Part shown: positions 7,140 to 14,224 of the stretch, one piece after another
Numbering within the stretch: position 1 is the stretch's first letter
How the letters are laid out: every line of letters starts with the position of its first letter
Assembly (NCBI GenBank): GCA_036388295.1
Contig: DASVSC010000027.1
Location: forward strand, 1 to 25,711
Length of the DNA stretch: 25,711 nucleotides
Direction: 5' to 3'
Origin: RYN-431 sp036388295
GTDB taxonomy: Bacteria; Planctomycetota; Phycisphaerae; Tepidisphaerales; Tepidisphaeraceae
Made by a program: the position numbers and the translations under genes
Notes under the pieces: model-generated
Told to the model about the DNA's origin: nothing
Seen by the model: the letters and a program-made list of their open reading frames with translations, nothing else
The model's database searches: none

Positions 7140-8108
7140 ATGACCGAAAAAATCTACCGCGACGAAGACGTGAACTGGGACATCCTCAAGGGCCGGACGA
7201 TCGCCGTGCTTGGCTACGGCATTCAGGGCAAGGCCCAGGCGGCCAACGCGCGCGACAGCGGCTTCCACATCATCATCGGCAGTGGCAGCGGCATCGACGA
7301 AGCCAAGAAGGACGGCTTCGAAGCCTACCCGCTTGGCGAGGCGGTGAAGAAGGCGGACATCATCCTGATCGAACTGGCCGACCCGGTGCAGCCGCCGATT
7401 TACAAGAAGGACATCGCCCCCAACCTGCGCCCCGGCCAGACGCTCTGCTTCTGCCACGGCTTCAGCGTGCTGTACGGACAGATCGTGCCGCCGAAGGACG
7501 TGAACTGCGTGCTGTTCGTGCCGAACGGGCCGGGCAAGTTCGTGCGGGAAAAATACCTGAACGGCGAAGGCGTCTACGGCTGTGTCGGCGTCGACCACGA
7601 CGCCACCGGCGACGCCCGCGAGATCGCCTTCGCCATCAGCAAAGCCGTCGGCAGCACGCGGGCCGGCGTCGTCGAATTGTCCTTCCAGCACGAAACCGAA
7701 GGCGACAACTTCGAAGAGCAGATTCTGTACGGCGGCGCCATCGCCCTGATGCGTGCCTGCTTCAACACGATGGTCGACAACGGCTACCCGCCAAGCTTCG
7801 CGTACGCCAAGGCCATCCGCAGTTTGCGCAGTGTGATCGACGTGATGGACGAAGTGGGCATCGAGGAATACATCAGCCGCCGCAGCAGCCGCACGTGTGA
7901 ATACGCCGTGCGCACGCGCGGGCCGCGGGTGATCAATGAGCCGGAAATCCGCAAGATTTTTGAGGAAACCGAGCGCGGCGAGTTCGCAAAGGAATGGATG
8001 AACGAGTTCGCCCTCGGCATGCCGACGTTGCACCGCATGCGGCGCACCGGGGCGAACAGCACCATGGAAAAAACGGGCGTTGAATGGCGTGAGAAGTTCG
8101 GTAAATAA
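7140..8108 (+). CDS. Divergent ketol-acid reductoisomerase (KARI) paralogue in the ureide pathway
   Basis: A 322-residue class I KARI homologue: N-terminal Rossmann domain with LKGRTIAVLGYGIQGKAQA (16-34) and a KARI-type all-alpha C-terminal domain. Retained are His106 in CHGF, Asp189 and Glu193 in ETEGDNFEEQ, and Ser250 at the substrate serine. Altered are the PKGPG lysine (here PNGPG, Asn129), and both second-site metal glutamates, which by motif alignment are Lys224 and Ser228. The loop after strand 2 is short (GSGSGIDEAKKDG) and lacks the arginine that usually contacts the NADP phosphate. The usual steps in branched-chain amino acid synthesis are therefore unlikely. It lies between allE and allC, so it probably acts late in ureide breakdown: ureidoglycolate oxidation or tartronate-semialdehyde reduction are candidates. 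An upstream in-frame start at 7068 is rejected because it would translate the repeat. Confidence 0.85.
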   Translation: MTEKIYRDEDVNWDILKGRTIAVLGYGIQGKAQAANARDSGFHIIIGSGSGIDEAKKDGFEAYPLGEAVKKADIILIELADPVQPPIYKKDIAPNLRPGQTLCFCHGFSVLYGQIVPPKDVNCVLFVPNGPGKFVREKYLNGEGVYGCVGVDHDATGDAREIAFAISKAVGSTRAGVVELSFQHETEGDNFEEQILYGGAIALMRACFNTMVDNGYPPSFAYAKAIRSLRSVIDVMDEVGIEEYISRRSSRTCEYAVRTRGPRVINEPEIRKIFEETERGEFAKEWMNEFALGMPTLHRMRRTGANSTMEKTGVEWREKFGK

Positions 8109-8111
8109 GAG

Positions 8112-8198
8112 TGGCCGCAGATAAACGCGGATGAACGCAGATAAGAATAATCTGACTTACCTTCTCCATCTGCGTTCATCTGCGTCAATCTGCGGCCA
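8112..8198. repeat. Intergenic dyad of CGCAGAT-type tandem units (copy 3)
   Basis: The left arm starts TGGCCGCAGAT (8112) and contains AACGCGGATGAACGCAGATAA; the right arm ends ATCTGCGGCCA (8198) and is its imperfect reverse complement. It begins right after the stop of the KARI-like gene and ends 9 nt before the allantoate amidohydrolase start codon. Confidence 0.87.
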
Positions 8199-8207
8199 AT
8201 ATAGACC

Positions 8208-9428
8208 ATGAAGATCAACGCAGACCGAATCGCCGCTGACCTGGACCGCATTGCGGCCATGACCGACACGCCCGGCCAGGGCAGCGGCCGGCCGACGTTT
8301 TCGCCGCAGTGGGCGGAAGCGCGCGATTACGTCATTGCCGAAGCGAAAGCCGCCGGTTGCGACGTGCGCGTCGACGCCGCCGGCAACGTGCACGCGCGGC
8401 AGGCCTCCTTCGGCTGGGACCAGCCGGCGTGGCTCAGTGGCAGCCATGTCGACAGCGTGCCGCACGGCGGGACGTTCGACGGCGTGACCGGCGTCGTCGT
8501 GCCGTTGGAAATCCTGCGCGCGGCGGCGGAAGCGCAGCAGGCCGTGCCGCTCGAACTGGTCGTCTTCGCCGAGGAAGAAGGCACCACGTTCAACCTCGGC
8601 ATGCTCGGCAGCCGTGCGTGGGCGGGCACGCTGTCGGCGGCGGAACTGGCGAAGCTGCGCAACAAGGGCGGCGTCGACCCGCTCACGGCCGGCCGGCCCT
8701 ATGGCGTCGTGGCCGACTGGATCGGCCTGGACGTGATCGACCCGAAGCAATACCGCGGCCTGATCGAAGTGCACGTGGAGCAAGGGCCGGCGATGTGGGA
8801 GAAGCACATTCCCGTCGCGATCGTGAACGCCATTAACGGCCGTCGGCAGTTCCGCTGCACGATTCACGGTGTGGCCAATCACGCGGGCTCCACGCCGATG
8901 AGCTACCGTCAAGACGCCCTCGCCGCCGCGGCCGAGTGCATCGTGGGACTGGAGAAGTTCCCGACGATGCTGTCAACGGACGCGGTGCTGACGGTCGGCC
9001 GCATCGAGGCCAAGCCGAATGCGCTGAACGTGATTGCCGACACGGTGACGTTCAGCATCGATTTTCGCAGCCCGAAGAACGAGCACCTGGAGGCCGGCAG
9101 CCGGGCGATCCGCCAGGCCATCGCCGCGATCGTCGGCCGCCGCAAGCTGACGGCGGACCTGGCAGAAACCGAAATTCTGCCCGCCGTCACGTTGGACACA
9201 GGCGTGGTCGATGCCTTGCAGAAGGCGGCCGCGACGGCGGGCCTGGGCGACGTGCCGACGACACACAGCGGCGCGCTGCACGACGCGGCCATTCTGGCCC
9301 CGCGGCTGCCGACGGCGATGATTTTTGTCGCCTCGAAAGACGGCATCAGCCATAACCCCGCCGAGTTCAGTCGGATCGAAGACATCGCAAAGGCGGCCGA
9401 ACTTCTGGCCGCGGTGGTGACGCTATGA
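8208..9428 (+). CDS. allC: Allantoate amidohydrolase (M20 family)
   Basis: A 406-residue binuclear-metal hydrolase of the allantoate amidohydrolase/N-carbamoyl-amino-acid hydrolase group. Metal and catalytic residues are visible: His80 in GSHVDSVPHGGTFDG, Asp91, the acidic AEEEGTTF (122-124), His189 in EVHVEQGP and His382 in GISHNPAEF; NHAGSTPM (His225) belongs to the dimerisation/substrate domain. In this context it converts allantoate to (S)-ureidoglycine, ammonia and CO2, supplying the AllE enzyme at 6293. Sequence alone does not separate it from beta-ureidopropionase or carbamoylases, but the neighbours decide. It is the first of five tightly overlapping genes; its TGA overlaps the next ATG by 4 bp (ATGA). 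No Shine-Dalgarno is seen; the leader follows the repeat at 8112-8198. Confidence 0.9.
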   Translation: MKINADRIAADLDRIAAMTDTPGQGSGRPTFSPQWAEARDYVIAEAKAAGCDVRVDAAGNVHARQASFGWDQPAWLSGSHVDSVPHGGTFDGVTGVVVPLEILRAAAEAQQAVPLELVVFAEEEGTTFNLGMLGSRAWAGTLSAAELAKLRNKGGVDPLTAGRPYGVVADWIGLDVIDPKQYRGLIEVHVEQGPAMWEKHIPVAIVNAINGRRQFRCTIHGVANHAGSTPMSYRQDALAAAAECIVGLEKFPTMLSTDAVLTVGRIEAKPNALNVIADTVTFSIDFRSPKNEHLEAGSRAIRQAIAAIVGRRKLTADLAETEILPAVTLDTGVVDALQKAAATAGLGDVPTTHSGALHDAAILAPRLPTAMIFVASKDGISHNPAEFSRIEDIAKAAELLAAVVTL

Positions 9429-9925
9429 CGATGCAAGACATCAACGCCCTGCCCCGCACCGACTTCGTCCGCGTCGTCGGTCCGGTGTTCGAACACTCGC
9501 CCTGGATCGCCGAGCGCACGCCCGGACCCTTCCATGACGTGGCCGACCTGCACGCGCGGCTGGTCGCCACCGTGGAGGCGGCGACCGACGACGAAAAGCT
9601 GTCCCTCATCCGCGCGCACCCCGACTTGGTCGGCCGGCTGGCGCGGGAAGGGAAGCTGACGAAGGAATCGAACGACGAGCAGGCCGCCGCCGGCCTGGCA
9701 ATGCTGACCGGCGACGAAACGACGCTGTTCGAAACCTACAACGCCGCCTACCGCGAAAAGTTCGGCTTCCCGTTCGTCATCTGCGCGCGAGAGAACAAAA
9801 AGGACGCGATTCTGGCCGCTTTTCCGCCCCGACTCGCCAGCGACGCGCCGAAAGAAACGGCCACCGCGTTGCAGGAAATCTACAAGATCGCCCGGCTTCG
9901 CCTGAATGATCTGATCGAGAGTTGA
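9425..9925 (+). CDS. uraD: OHCU decarboxylase
   Basis: A 166-residue protein of the OHCU decarboxylase family, which converts 2-oxo-4-hydroxy-4-carboxy-5-ureidoimidazoline into (S)-allantoin. The hallmark RAHPDLVG segment (His65) and the downstream SNDEQ (Glu85) match the catalytic His and Glu of known enzymes, and YREKFGFPFVIC (109-120) is the family signature near the substrate pocket. Length equals the stand-alone bacterial form, not fused to HIU hydrolase. It starts within the stop of the allantoate amidohydrolase gene (4-bp ATGA overlap), so translation is probably coupled. The uricase gene starts 1 nt after its stop, giving enzymes for consecutive steps from the same message. Confidence 0.93.
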   Translation: MTMQDINALPRTDFVRVVGPVFEHSPWIAERTPGPFHDVADLHARLVATVEAATDDEKLSLIRAHPDLVGRLAREGKLTKESNDEQAAAGLAMLTGDETTLFETYNAAYREKFGFPFVICARENKKDAILAAFPPRLASDAPKETATALQEIYKIARLRLNDLIES

Positions 9926-9926
9926 T

Positions 9927-10787
9927 ATGCCCCTGACCCAAAACAGTTACGGAAAAAGCGCGATCCGCCTAACGAAAGTCGTACGCAACGGCCCGCGTCA
10001 CACGCTGTTCGAAATCGACGCGGCCATCCAGTTGGAAGGCGCATTCGAAGCCGCCTACACGCACGGTGACAACACCGCCACCATCGCCACCGATTCGATG
10101 AAGAACACGGTGTACGTGCTGGCCAAGGAGACGCAGTTCGACAGCATTGAGCAATTCGCCCCCGTGCTGGCCGGCCATTTCGTCGCCACGTACCCGCAGG
10201 TGACGCGGGCCGCCGTGACGCTGACGCAGGCGACATGGCAGCGCATGACGTCCGGCGGAAAAGAACACGACCACGCTTTTGTCGCCGCCGGTGCGCACGA
10301 ACGCGTCGCGATCGCCGTCGCTACGCGTGCGGACATCACGCTCACCGGCGGCGTGCGCGGGCTGCGCGTGATGAAAACGACCGACTCGCAATGGCACACG
10401 TTCGTGACCGACCGATACCGCACGCTGAAGGATTCGTTCGACCGCATCCTGGCGACGCAGATCGACGCCGACTGGACGTTCAATGTGCCCGCCGACGCCT
10501 TCGCGTCGACTGATTTCGACGCCGCCGACACGATGATCCGCACCGCCATCCTCGACACCTTCGCCGGCCACTTCTCCCTCGGCGTGCAGCAGACGCTGCT
10601 GGCCATGGGCGAAGCGGTGCTTATCGCGTGCCCGATCATCGACAGCATTCACTTCACGCTGCCGAATCTGCACCGCATTCCGTTCAACCTAGAGCCGTTC
10701 GGCCTAAAGTTCGAGAACGACATTTACGTCGCCACCGATGAGCCGCACGGACTGATCCAAGGCACCGTCAACCGGGAGAAACGATAA
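9927..10787 (+). CDS. Urate oxidase (cofactor-free uricase)
   Basis: A 286-residue uricase with two tunnelling-fold halves, the normal length. It oxidises urate with O2 to 5-hydroxyisourate and H2O2. Visible signatures are YGKSAIRL (Lys10), TIATDSMKNTVYVLAK (Thr55), VQQTLLAMGEAVL (Gln221/222, substrate contact) and LPNLHRIPFNL (Asn247, His249); Lys, Thr and His form the catalytic triad of the Aspergillus enzyme. There is no C-terminal peroxisomal tripeptide, as expected in bacteria, and no catalase is encoded nearby for the peroxide. The stop codon shares one base with the next start (TAATG), consistent with an operon with uraD and the HIU hydrolase gene. Confidence 0.95.
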   Translation: MPLTQNSYGKSAIRLTKVVRNGPRHTLFEIDAAIQLEGAFEAAYTHGDNTATIATDSMKNTVYVLAKETQFDSIEQFAPVLAGHFVATYPQVTRAAVTLTQATWQRMTSGGKEHDHAFVAAGAHERVAIAVATRADITLTGGVRGLRVMKTTDSQWHTFVTDRYRTLKDSFDRILATQIDADWTFNVPADAFASTDFDAADTMIRTAILDTFAGHFSLGVQQTLLAMGEAVLIACPIIDSIHFTLPNLHRIPFNLEPFGLKFENDIYVATDEPHGLIQGTVNREKR

Positions 10788-11131
10788 TGGGCCGCCTCAC
10801 CACACACGTACTCGACACCGCCCACGGCCAACCCGCCGCGGATTTACGCATTGATCTGTTCCGCGGCCGAGACACCGTGGCCGCCGCCACCGTCCGCACC
10901 AACGCCGACGGCCGTTGCGACAAGCCGCTGCTGGAAGGGGATGCCCTGACGCCCGGCACGTATCGCCTGGAGTTCCACGTCGGCGATTACTTCCACGTGC
11001 TCGGCTTCGCCGGTGCCGGGCAGTTCCTTGATGTCGTGCCGGTCGTGTTCGTCGTCAGCGACGCCGACGCCAATTACCACGTGCCGCTGCTCTGTTCGCC
11101 GTGGGCGTATTCGACGTACCGGGGGAGTTGA
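10787..11131 (+). CDS. 5-hydroxyisourate hydrolase (transthyretin-like)
   Basis: A 114-residue transthyretin-fold enzyme that hydrolyses the unstable uricase product 5-hydroxyisourate to OHCU. It has the full family signature: LTTHVLD (His7), TNADGR (Arg43), NYHVPLL (His98) and the diagnostic C-terminal YRGS that separates HIU hydrolases from hormone-binding transthyretins. No signal peptide is present, so it is cytoplasmic alongside uricase. Both junctions are one-base overlaps (TAATG at the start, TGATG at the end), making it the centre of a compact uraD-uricase-HIU hydrolase-allantoinase unit. Confidence 0.95.
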   Translation: MGRLTTHVLDTAHGQPAADLRIDLFRGRDTVAAATVRTNADGRCDKPLLEGDALTPGTYRLEFHVGDYFHVLGFAGAGQFLDVVPVVFVVSDADANYHVPLLCSPWAYSTYRGS

Positions 11132-12483
11132 TGACCGATCTGCTCATCCGCAACGGCAGCGTCGTCCTCGATGACCGCGTCGAGGTGCTCGACATCGCGA
11201 TCGACGGCGGGCGCATCGTCGCACTGACCCAAGAGCCCGGCCGCTCCGCCGCCGAAACGATTGACGCCACCGGCCTGCACGTTTTCCCCGGCGTGATCGA
11301 CCCGCACGTTCACTTTAACGAGCCCGGCCGCACGGACTGGGAAGGCGTCGCCACCGGCAGCGCGGCGCTGGCCGCGGGCGGCGGGACGACGTACTTCGAC
11401 ATGCCGCTCAACAGCGACCCGCCGGTGCTGACAGGAGCGCAGTTCGACGCCAAGCGGATCGCCGGCGAAGCGTCCGCCGTGACCGACTTTGCGCTCTGGG
11501 GCGGCCTGACGCCGGACAACCTGGATCATCTGGACGAACTGGCCGAGCGCGGCGTGATCGGCTTCAAGGCGTTCATGTCCAACAGCGGCATCAGCGAGTT
11601 CAACGCCGTCGACGACTACACGCTCTACCGCGGCATGGAAATCGCGGCCAAGCACGGGCTGATCGTGGCCGTTCACGCCGAAAGCGATGCGTTAGCCGCC
11701 GGCTTCACGCGCGCCGCGATTGCCGCGGGTAAAATGTCCATGGCCGATTACCTGGCCACGCGTCCGCCGGTCGTGGAAGTGGAAGCCATCCGCCGCGCGT
11801 TGACGCTGGCCGAAGCGACCGGCTGCGCGTTGCACGTGGTTCACGTCAGCACCTGGCAGGGCGCGCTTGAAGTCGCCGCCAGCCAAGGGAATGTGACGTG
11901 CGAAACGTGTCCGCATTACCTGCTGCTGAACGCCGACGACGCCGTGCAGATCGGCCCGAACGCCAAGTGCGCCCCGCCGATCCGCGATGAAGCGTCGCGG
12001 GCCCGGCTGGTGGACGAACTTAAAAGCGGCGCGATTGATTTCGTCGGCTCCGACCATTCGCCCAGCCCCGCATCGATGAAGCAATCTTCCAACGCGTTTG
12101 AAAATTGGGGCGGCATCGCGGGCGTACAATCCACGCTGGCCGCCCTGCTGACGCTGGGCGTGCGACCGATGACGGTCGGCAAGCTGACGGCCGGCCATGT
12201 GGCGAAGCGGTTCGGCTTGGCCGGCAAAGGGTCGATCGCCGTGGGCCATGACGCTGATTTGGCCATTGTCGCCGTCGACGAAGCGTTCACGCTGCGGCAG
12301 GCAGATCTGCTCGACCGGCATAAGCTCAGCCCGTACGTCGGCAGGCAGTTTCGCGGGGCAGTGAAGCGGACGATCGTGCGCGGCCGAACGGTGTTCGAGA
12401 ATGGGCGAATTGTGTCACCGCCGCTGGGCCGATTGCTGCGGCCTCCTCTGGTTCCCTCTCCCGATACGCCGGGAGAGGGTTAG
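11131..12483 (+). CDS. allB: Allantoinase
   Basis: A 450-residue cyclic amidohydrolase that opens (S)-allantoin to allantoate. The dihydroorotase/hydantoinase-type metal centre is intact: DPHVHFNEPGRTDWEG (His59, His61), GFKAFMSNSG (Lys146, carbamylated in the family), VHAES (His182), VHVST (His238) and GSDHSPSP (Asp308). The last two motifs and DWEG favour allantoinase over dihydroorotase, as does the context. An in-frame GTG at 11101 exists, but the ATG at 11131 overlaps the preceding stop by one base and is preceded by GGGGGAG (11121-11127). The final ten residues, VPSPDTPGEG and the adjacent stop, are encoded by a palindromic intergenic element (12451-12490), so the original C-terminus was probably slightly different. 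Confidence 0.93.
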   Translation: MTDLLIRNGSVVLDDRVEVLDIAIDGGRIVALTQEPGRSAAETIDATGLHVFPGVIDPHVHFNEPGRTDWEGVATGSAALAAGGGTTYFDMPLNSDPPVLTGAQFDAKRIAGEASAVTDFALWGGLTPDNLDHLDELAERGVIGFKAFMSNSGISEFNAVDDYTLYRGMEIAAKHGLIVAVHAESDALAAGFTRAAIAAGKMSMADYLATRPPVVEVEAIRRALTLAEATGCALHVVHVSTWQGALEVAASQGNVTCETCPHYLLLNADDAVQIGPNAKCAPPIRDEASRARLVDELKSGAIDFVGSDHSPSPASMKQSSNAFENWGGIAGVQSTLAALLTLGVRPMTVGKLTAGHVAKRFGLAGKGSIAVGHDADLAIVAVDEAFTLRQADLLDRHKLSPYVGRQFRGAVKRTIVRGRTVFENGRIVSPPLGRLLRPPLVPSPDTPGEG

Positions 12484-12495
12484 GGAGAGGGGCGA
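12440..12495 (+). repeat. CCCTCTCCC-family hairpin element, forming the allantoinase 3' end
   Basis: CCCTCTCCCG (12454-12463) and CGGGAGAGGG (12470-12479) form a perfect 10-bp stem, followed by TTAGGGAGAGGGGC. The flanking CTCTGGTTC on the left and the AGGG(A/T)GAGGG on the right are shared with the copies at 12640-12690 (opposite orientation) and 16545-16596. The TAG stop of allantoinase lies inside it. Confidence 0.85.
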
Positions 12496-12520
12496 GCATC
12501 GAGTGACTTAGGAAAGCGAA

Positions 12521-12613
12521 GAGCAGAATGCACCACGGAGGCACGGAGACACGGAGAAGGAAAGAAGAGTCATCTTTGTTCTCTTCTCCGTGTCTCCGTG
12601 GTGAACTCTGCTC
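12521..12613. repeat. Intergenic dyad of CACGGAG-type tandem units
   Basis: The outer arms GAGCAGA (12521-12527) and TCTGCTC (12607-12613) pair. Inside, CACCACGGAG with two further CACGGAG units (12531-12557) pairs with CTTCTCCGTG and TCTCCGTGGTG ending at 12603. The unit period is about 8 bp. It lies between two oppositely oriented CCCTCTCCC elements, so that 12440-12690 is a nested palindrome filling the 292-bp spacer before xdhA. Confidence 0.85.
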
Positions 12614-12639
12614 TGCCCGCCGGGCCAGTTGACGCTCGG

Positions 12640-12690
12640 CCCTCACCCTGACCCTCTCCCGTGGGTACACGGGAGAGGGAACCAGAGGCC
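12640..12690 (-). repeat. CCCTCTCCC-family hairpin element, inverted copy
   Basis: CCCTCTCCCGTG (12652-12663) and CACGGGAGAGGG (12668-12679) form a perfect 12-bp stem. Its flanks, CCCTCACCCTGA on the left and AACCAGAGGCC on the right, are the reverse complement of the flanks of the copy at 12440-12495. Confidence 0.85.
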
Positions 12691-12775
12691 GCCCGGCGCT
12701 CAGCCCGTTTTGTATTGTTTTGCCCGGTTTTCTTCGTGCCTTCGTCCGCTTCGCCGTTAACCTGACCGGATCGAC

Positions 12776-14224
12776 ATGCCCACTCGCGACCACATCGTCC
12801 TGTTCATCAACGGCCAGCGTCACACCGTCCGCGGCGACACCGCATGGATGACCCTTACCGACTACCTGCGCCTCACCCTGCGCCTGACCGGAACGAAAAT
12901 CGTCTGCGCCGAAGGCGACTGCGGCAGCTGCACGATTTCCCTCGGCCGGCCGCGAGGAGACGCAGTGGATTACACCACCGTCTGCGGCTGCATCCTGCGG
13001 CTGTACCAGCTCGACGCGGCCCACGTCGTCACCATCGAAGGCTTCGCGTACGACGGTAATCTGAACCCGGTGCAGTCGGCGATGGTGCAATGCCACGGCA
13101 GCCAGTGCGGCTTCTGCACGCCGGGCTTTGTCGTCACGCTGCATCAACTGCTGCAAGACGGGAAGAAAACCGACGCCGACGTCCGCAGGAAGCTGACGGG
13201 CAATCTCTGCCGCTGTACCGGCTACGACGCGATTCTGGACGCGGCCAAGCAGTGCGACGTCTCCACCATTCGGCCGGTCAACCGGCTTTACCCCGACGCC
13301 ACACTCCTCCCGGCCCTGACGGCGTTGGCCGCCGATGCCGTCCGCATTGACCAGGCGGATCGCACGTTCTACAAGCCGACCCGCGTCGCCGATGCGGTCG
13401 CTTTCCGCGCCGCTCACCCCACCAGCGTCGTCATCGCCGGCGGCACTGATCTGGGCGTCGTGATGAACAAGCGGAAGATCGACCCGGCGGTGCTGATGAG
13501 CACCGCCGCGTTGCCGAACTTTACGGACGTTACCGTTCACGCCGACCACATCGCCGTCGGCGGTGGCGCGAGCCACGACGCGGTGCAGCGGGCGCTGGCC
13601 GAGACGATTCCGGAATACTTCGACTACCTCGAATGGTTCGGCAGCCCGCAGGTCCGCCAGGCCGGCACGCTGGCGGGGAACCTGGCCACCGGTTCGCCCA
13701 TTGGCGACTCGCTGCCGCCGCTGTGCGTGCTGAACGCGTCGATCGAACTGACCGGGCCGAACGGCACGCGTCTTGTGAGTCTGAACGACTTCTACACCGG
13801 CTACCGCACGTCGGTGATGAAGTCGGACGAACTGATCACGCGCGTCCTGATTCCGATTCCTGCGAAGGATGACGTGCTGAAGCTGTACAAGATTTCCAAG
13901 CGCCGCGATCTGGACATCAGCACATTCAGCGCCGCCGTCTGGATGCGTCGCCGGGAAGGCGTGATCGAAGAGACGCGCATCGCCTTCGGCGGCGTCGGGC
14001 CCACCGTGCTGCGACTCCGCAAGACCGAAGCGTTCCTCCGCGGCCGGCCGTTTACGGAGGAAACCTTCGACGACGCCGGCCCGATCGTGCTGGACGAAAT
14101 CACGCCGATCAGCGACGTGCGCGGCAGCGCCGATTACCGCAACCTGCTCGGCGAAAACATCCTCCGCCGGATGCACGCCGAGCTGACGCCGGCCGCACAC
14201 GCCGGCAATGGGAGGGCCCGCTAA
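12776..14224 (+). CDS. xdhA: Xanthine dehydrogenase small subunit (2Fe-2S and FAD domains)
   Basis: A 482-residue iron-sulfur flavoprotein carrying electrons from the molybdenum subunit to NAD+. The plant-type [2Fe-2S] domain has CAEGDCGSC (Cys44, 49, 52) and a fourth ligand in VCGC (Cys70 or 72). The second, alpha-helical [2Fe-2S] domain has QCGFCTPG (Cys111, 114) and CRCTGY (Cys145, 147). The FAD domain follows (about 175-475) with VVIAGGTDLG and QVRQAGTLAGNLATGSPIGDS. This XdhA-type fusion is the usual two-subunit bacterial arrangement, and xdhC at 3242-4258 supplies the chaperone. The ATG at 12776 follows no strong Shine-Dalgarno. Its stop shares one base with the start of the large subunit gene (TAATG), so the two are co-translated. 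Confidence 0.93.
   Translation: MPTRDHIVLFINGQRHTVRGDTAWMTLTDYLRLTLRLTGTKIVCAEGDCGSCTISLGRPRGDAVDYTTVCGCILRLYQLDAAHVVTIEGFAYDGNLNPVQSAMVQCHGSQCGFCTPGFVVTLHQLLQDGKKTDADVRRKLTGNLCRCTGYDAILDAAKQCDVSTIRPVNRLYPDATLLPALTALAADAVRIDQADRTFYKPTRVADAVAFRAAHPTSVVIAGGTDLGVVMNKRKIDPAVLMSTAALPNFTDVTVHADHIAVGGGASHDAVQRALAETIPEYFDYLEWFGSPQVRQAGTLAGNLATGSPIGDSLPPLCVLNASIELTGPNGTRLVSLNDFYTGYRTSVMKSDELITRVLIPIPAKDDVLKLYKISKRRDLDISTFSAAVWMRRREGVIEETRIAFGGVGPTVLRLRKTEAFLRGRPFTEETFDDAGPIVLDEITPISDVRGSADYRNLLGENILRRMHAELTPAAHAGNGRAR

Noticed and set aside
7140..8108. Housekeeping ketol-acid reductoisomerase (ilvC) of branched-chain amino acid synthesis
   Set aside because: No ilvB, ilvN, ilvD or leu genes are near, and three catalytic or metal positions are replaced; the neighbours are all ureide-pathway genes.
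10055..10673. Overlapping minus-strand frames opposite uricase
   Set aside because: They are shadows of the uricase frame without recognisable motifs or start signals.
12326..14200. A 624-codon minus-strand open frame
   Set aside because: It is antisense to allantoinase and the xdh small subunit and shows no family motifs; both plus-strand genes have complete catalytic and cluster-binding motifs.
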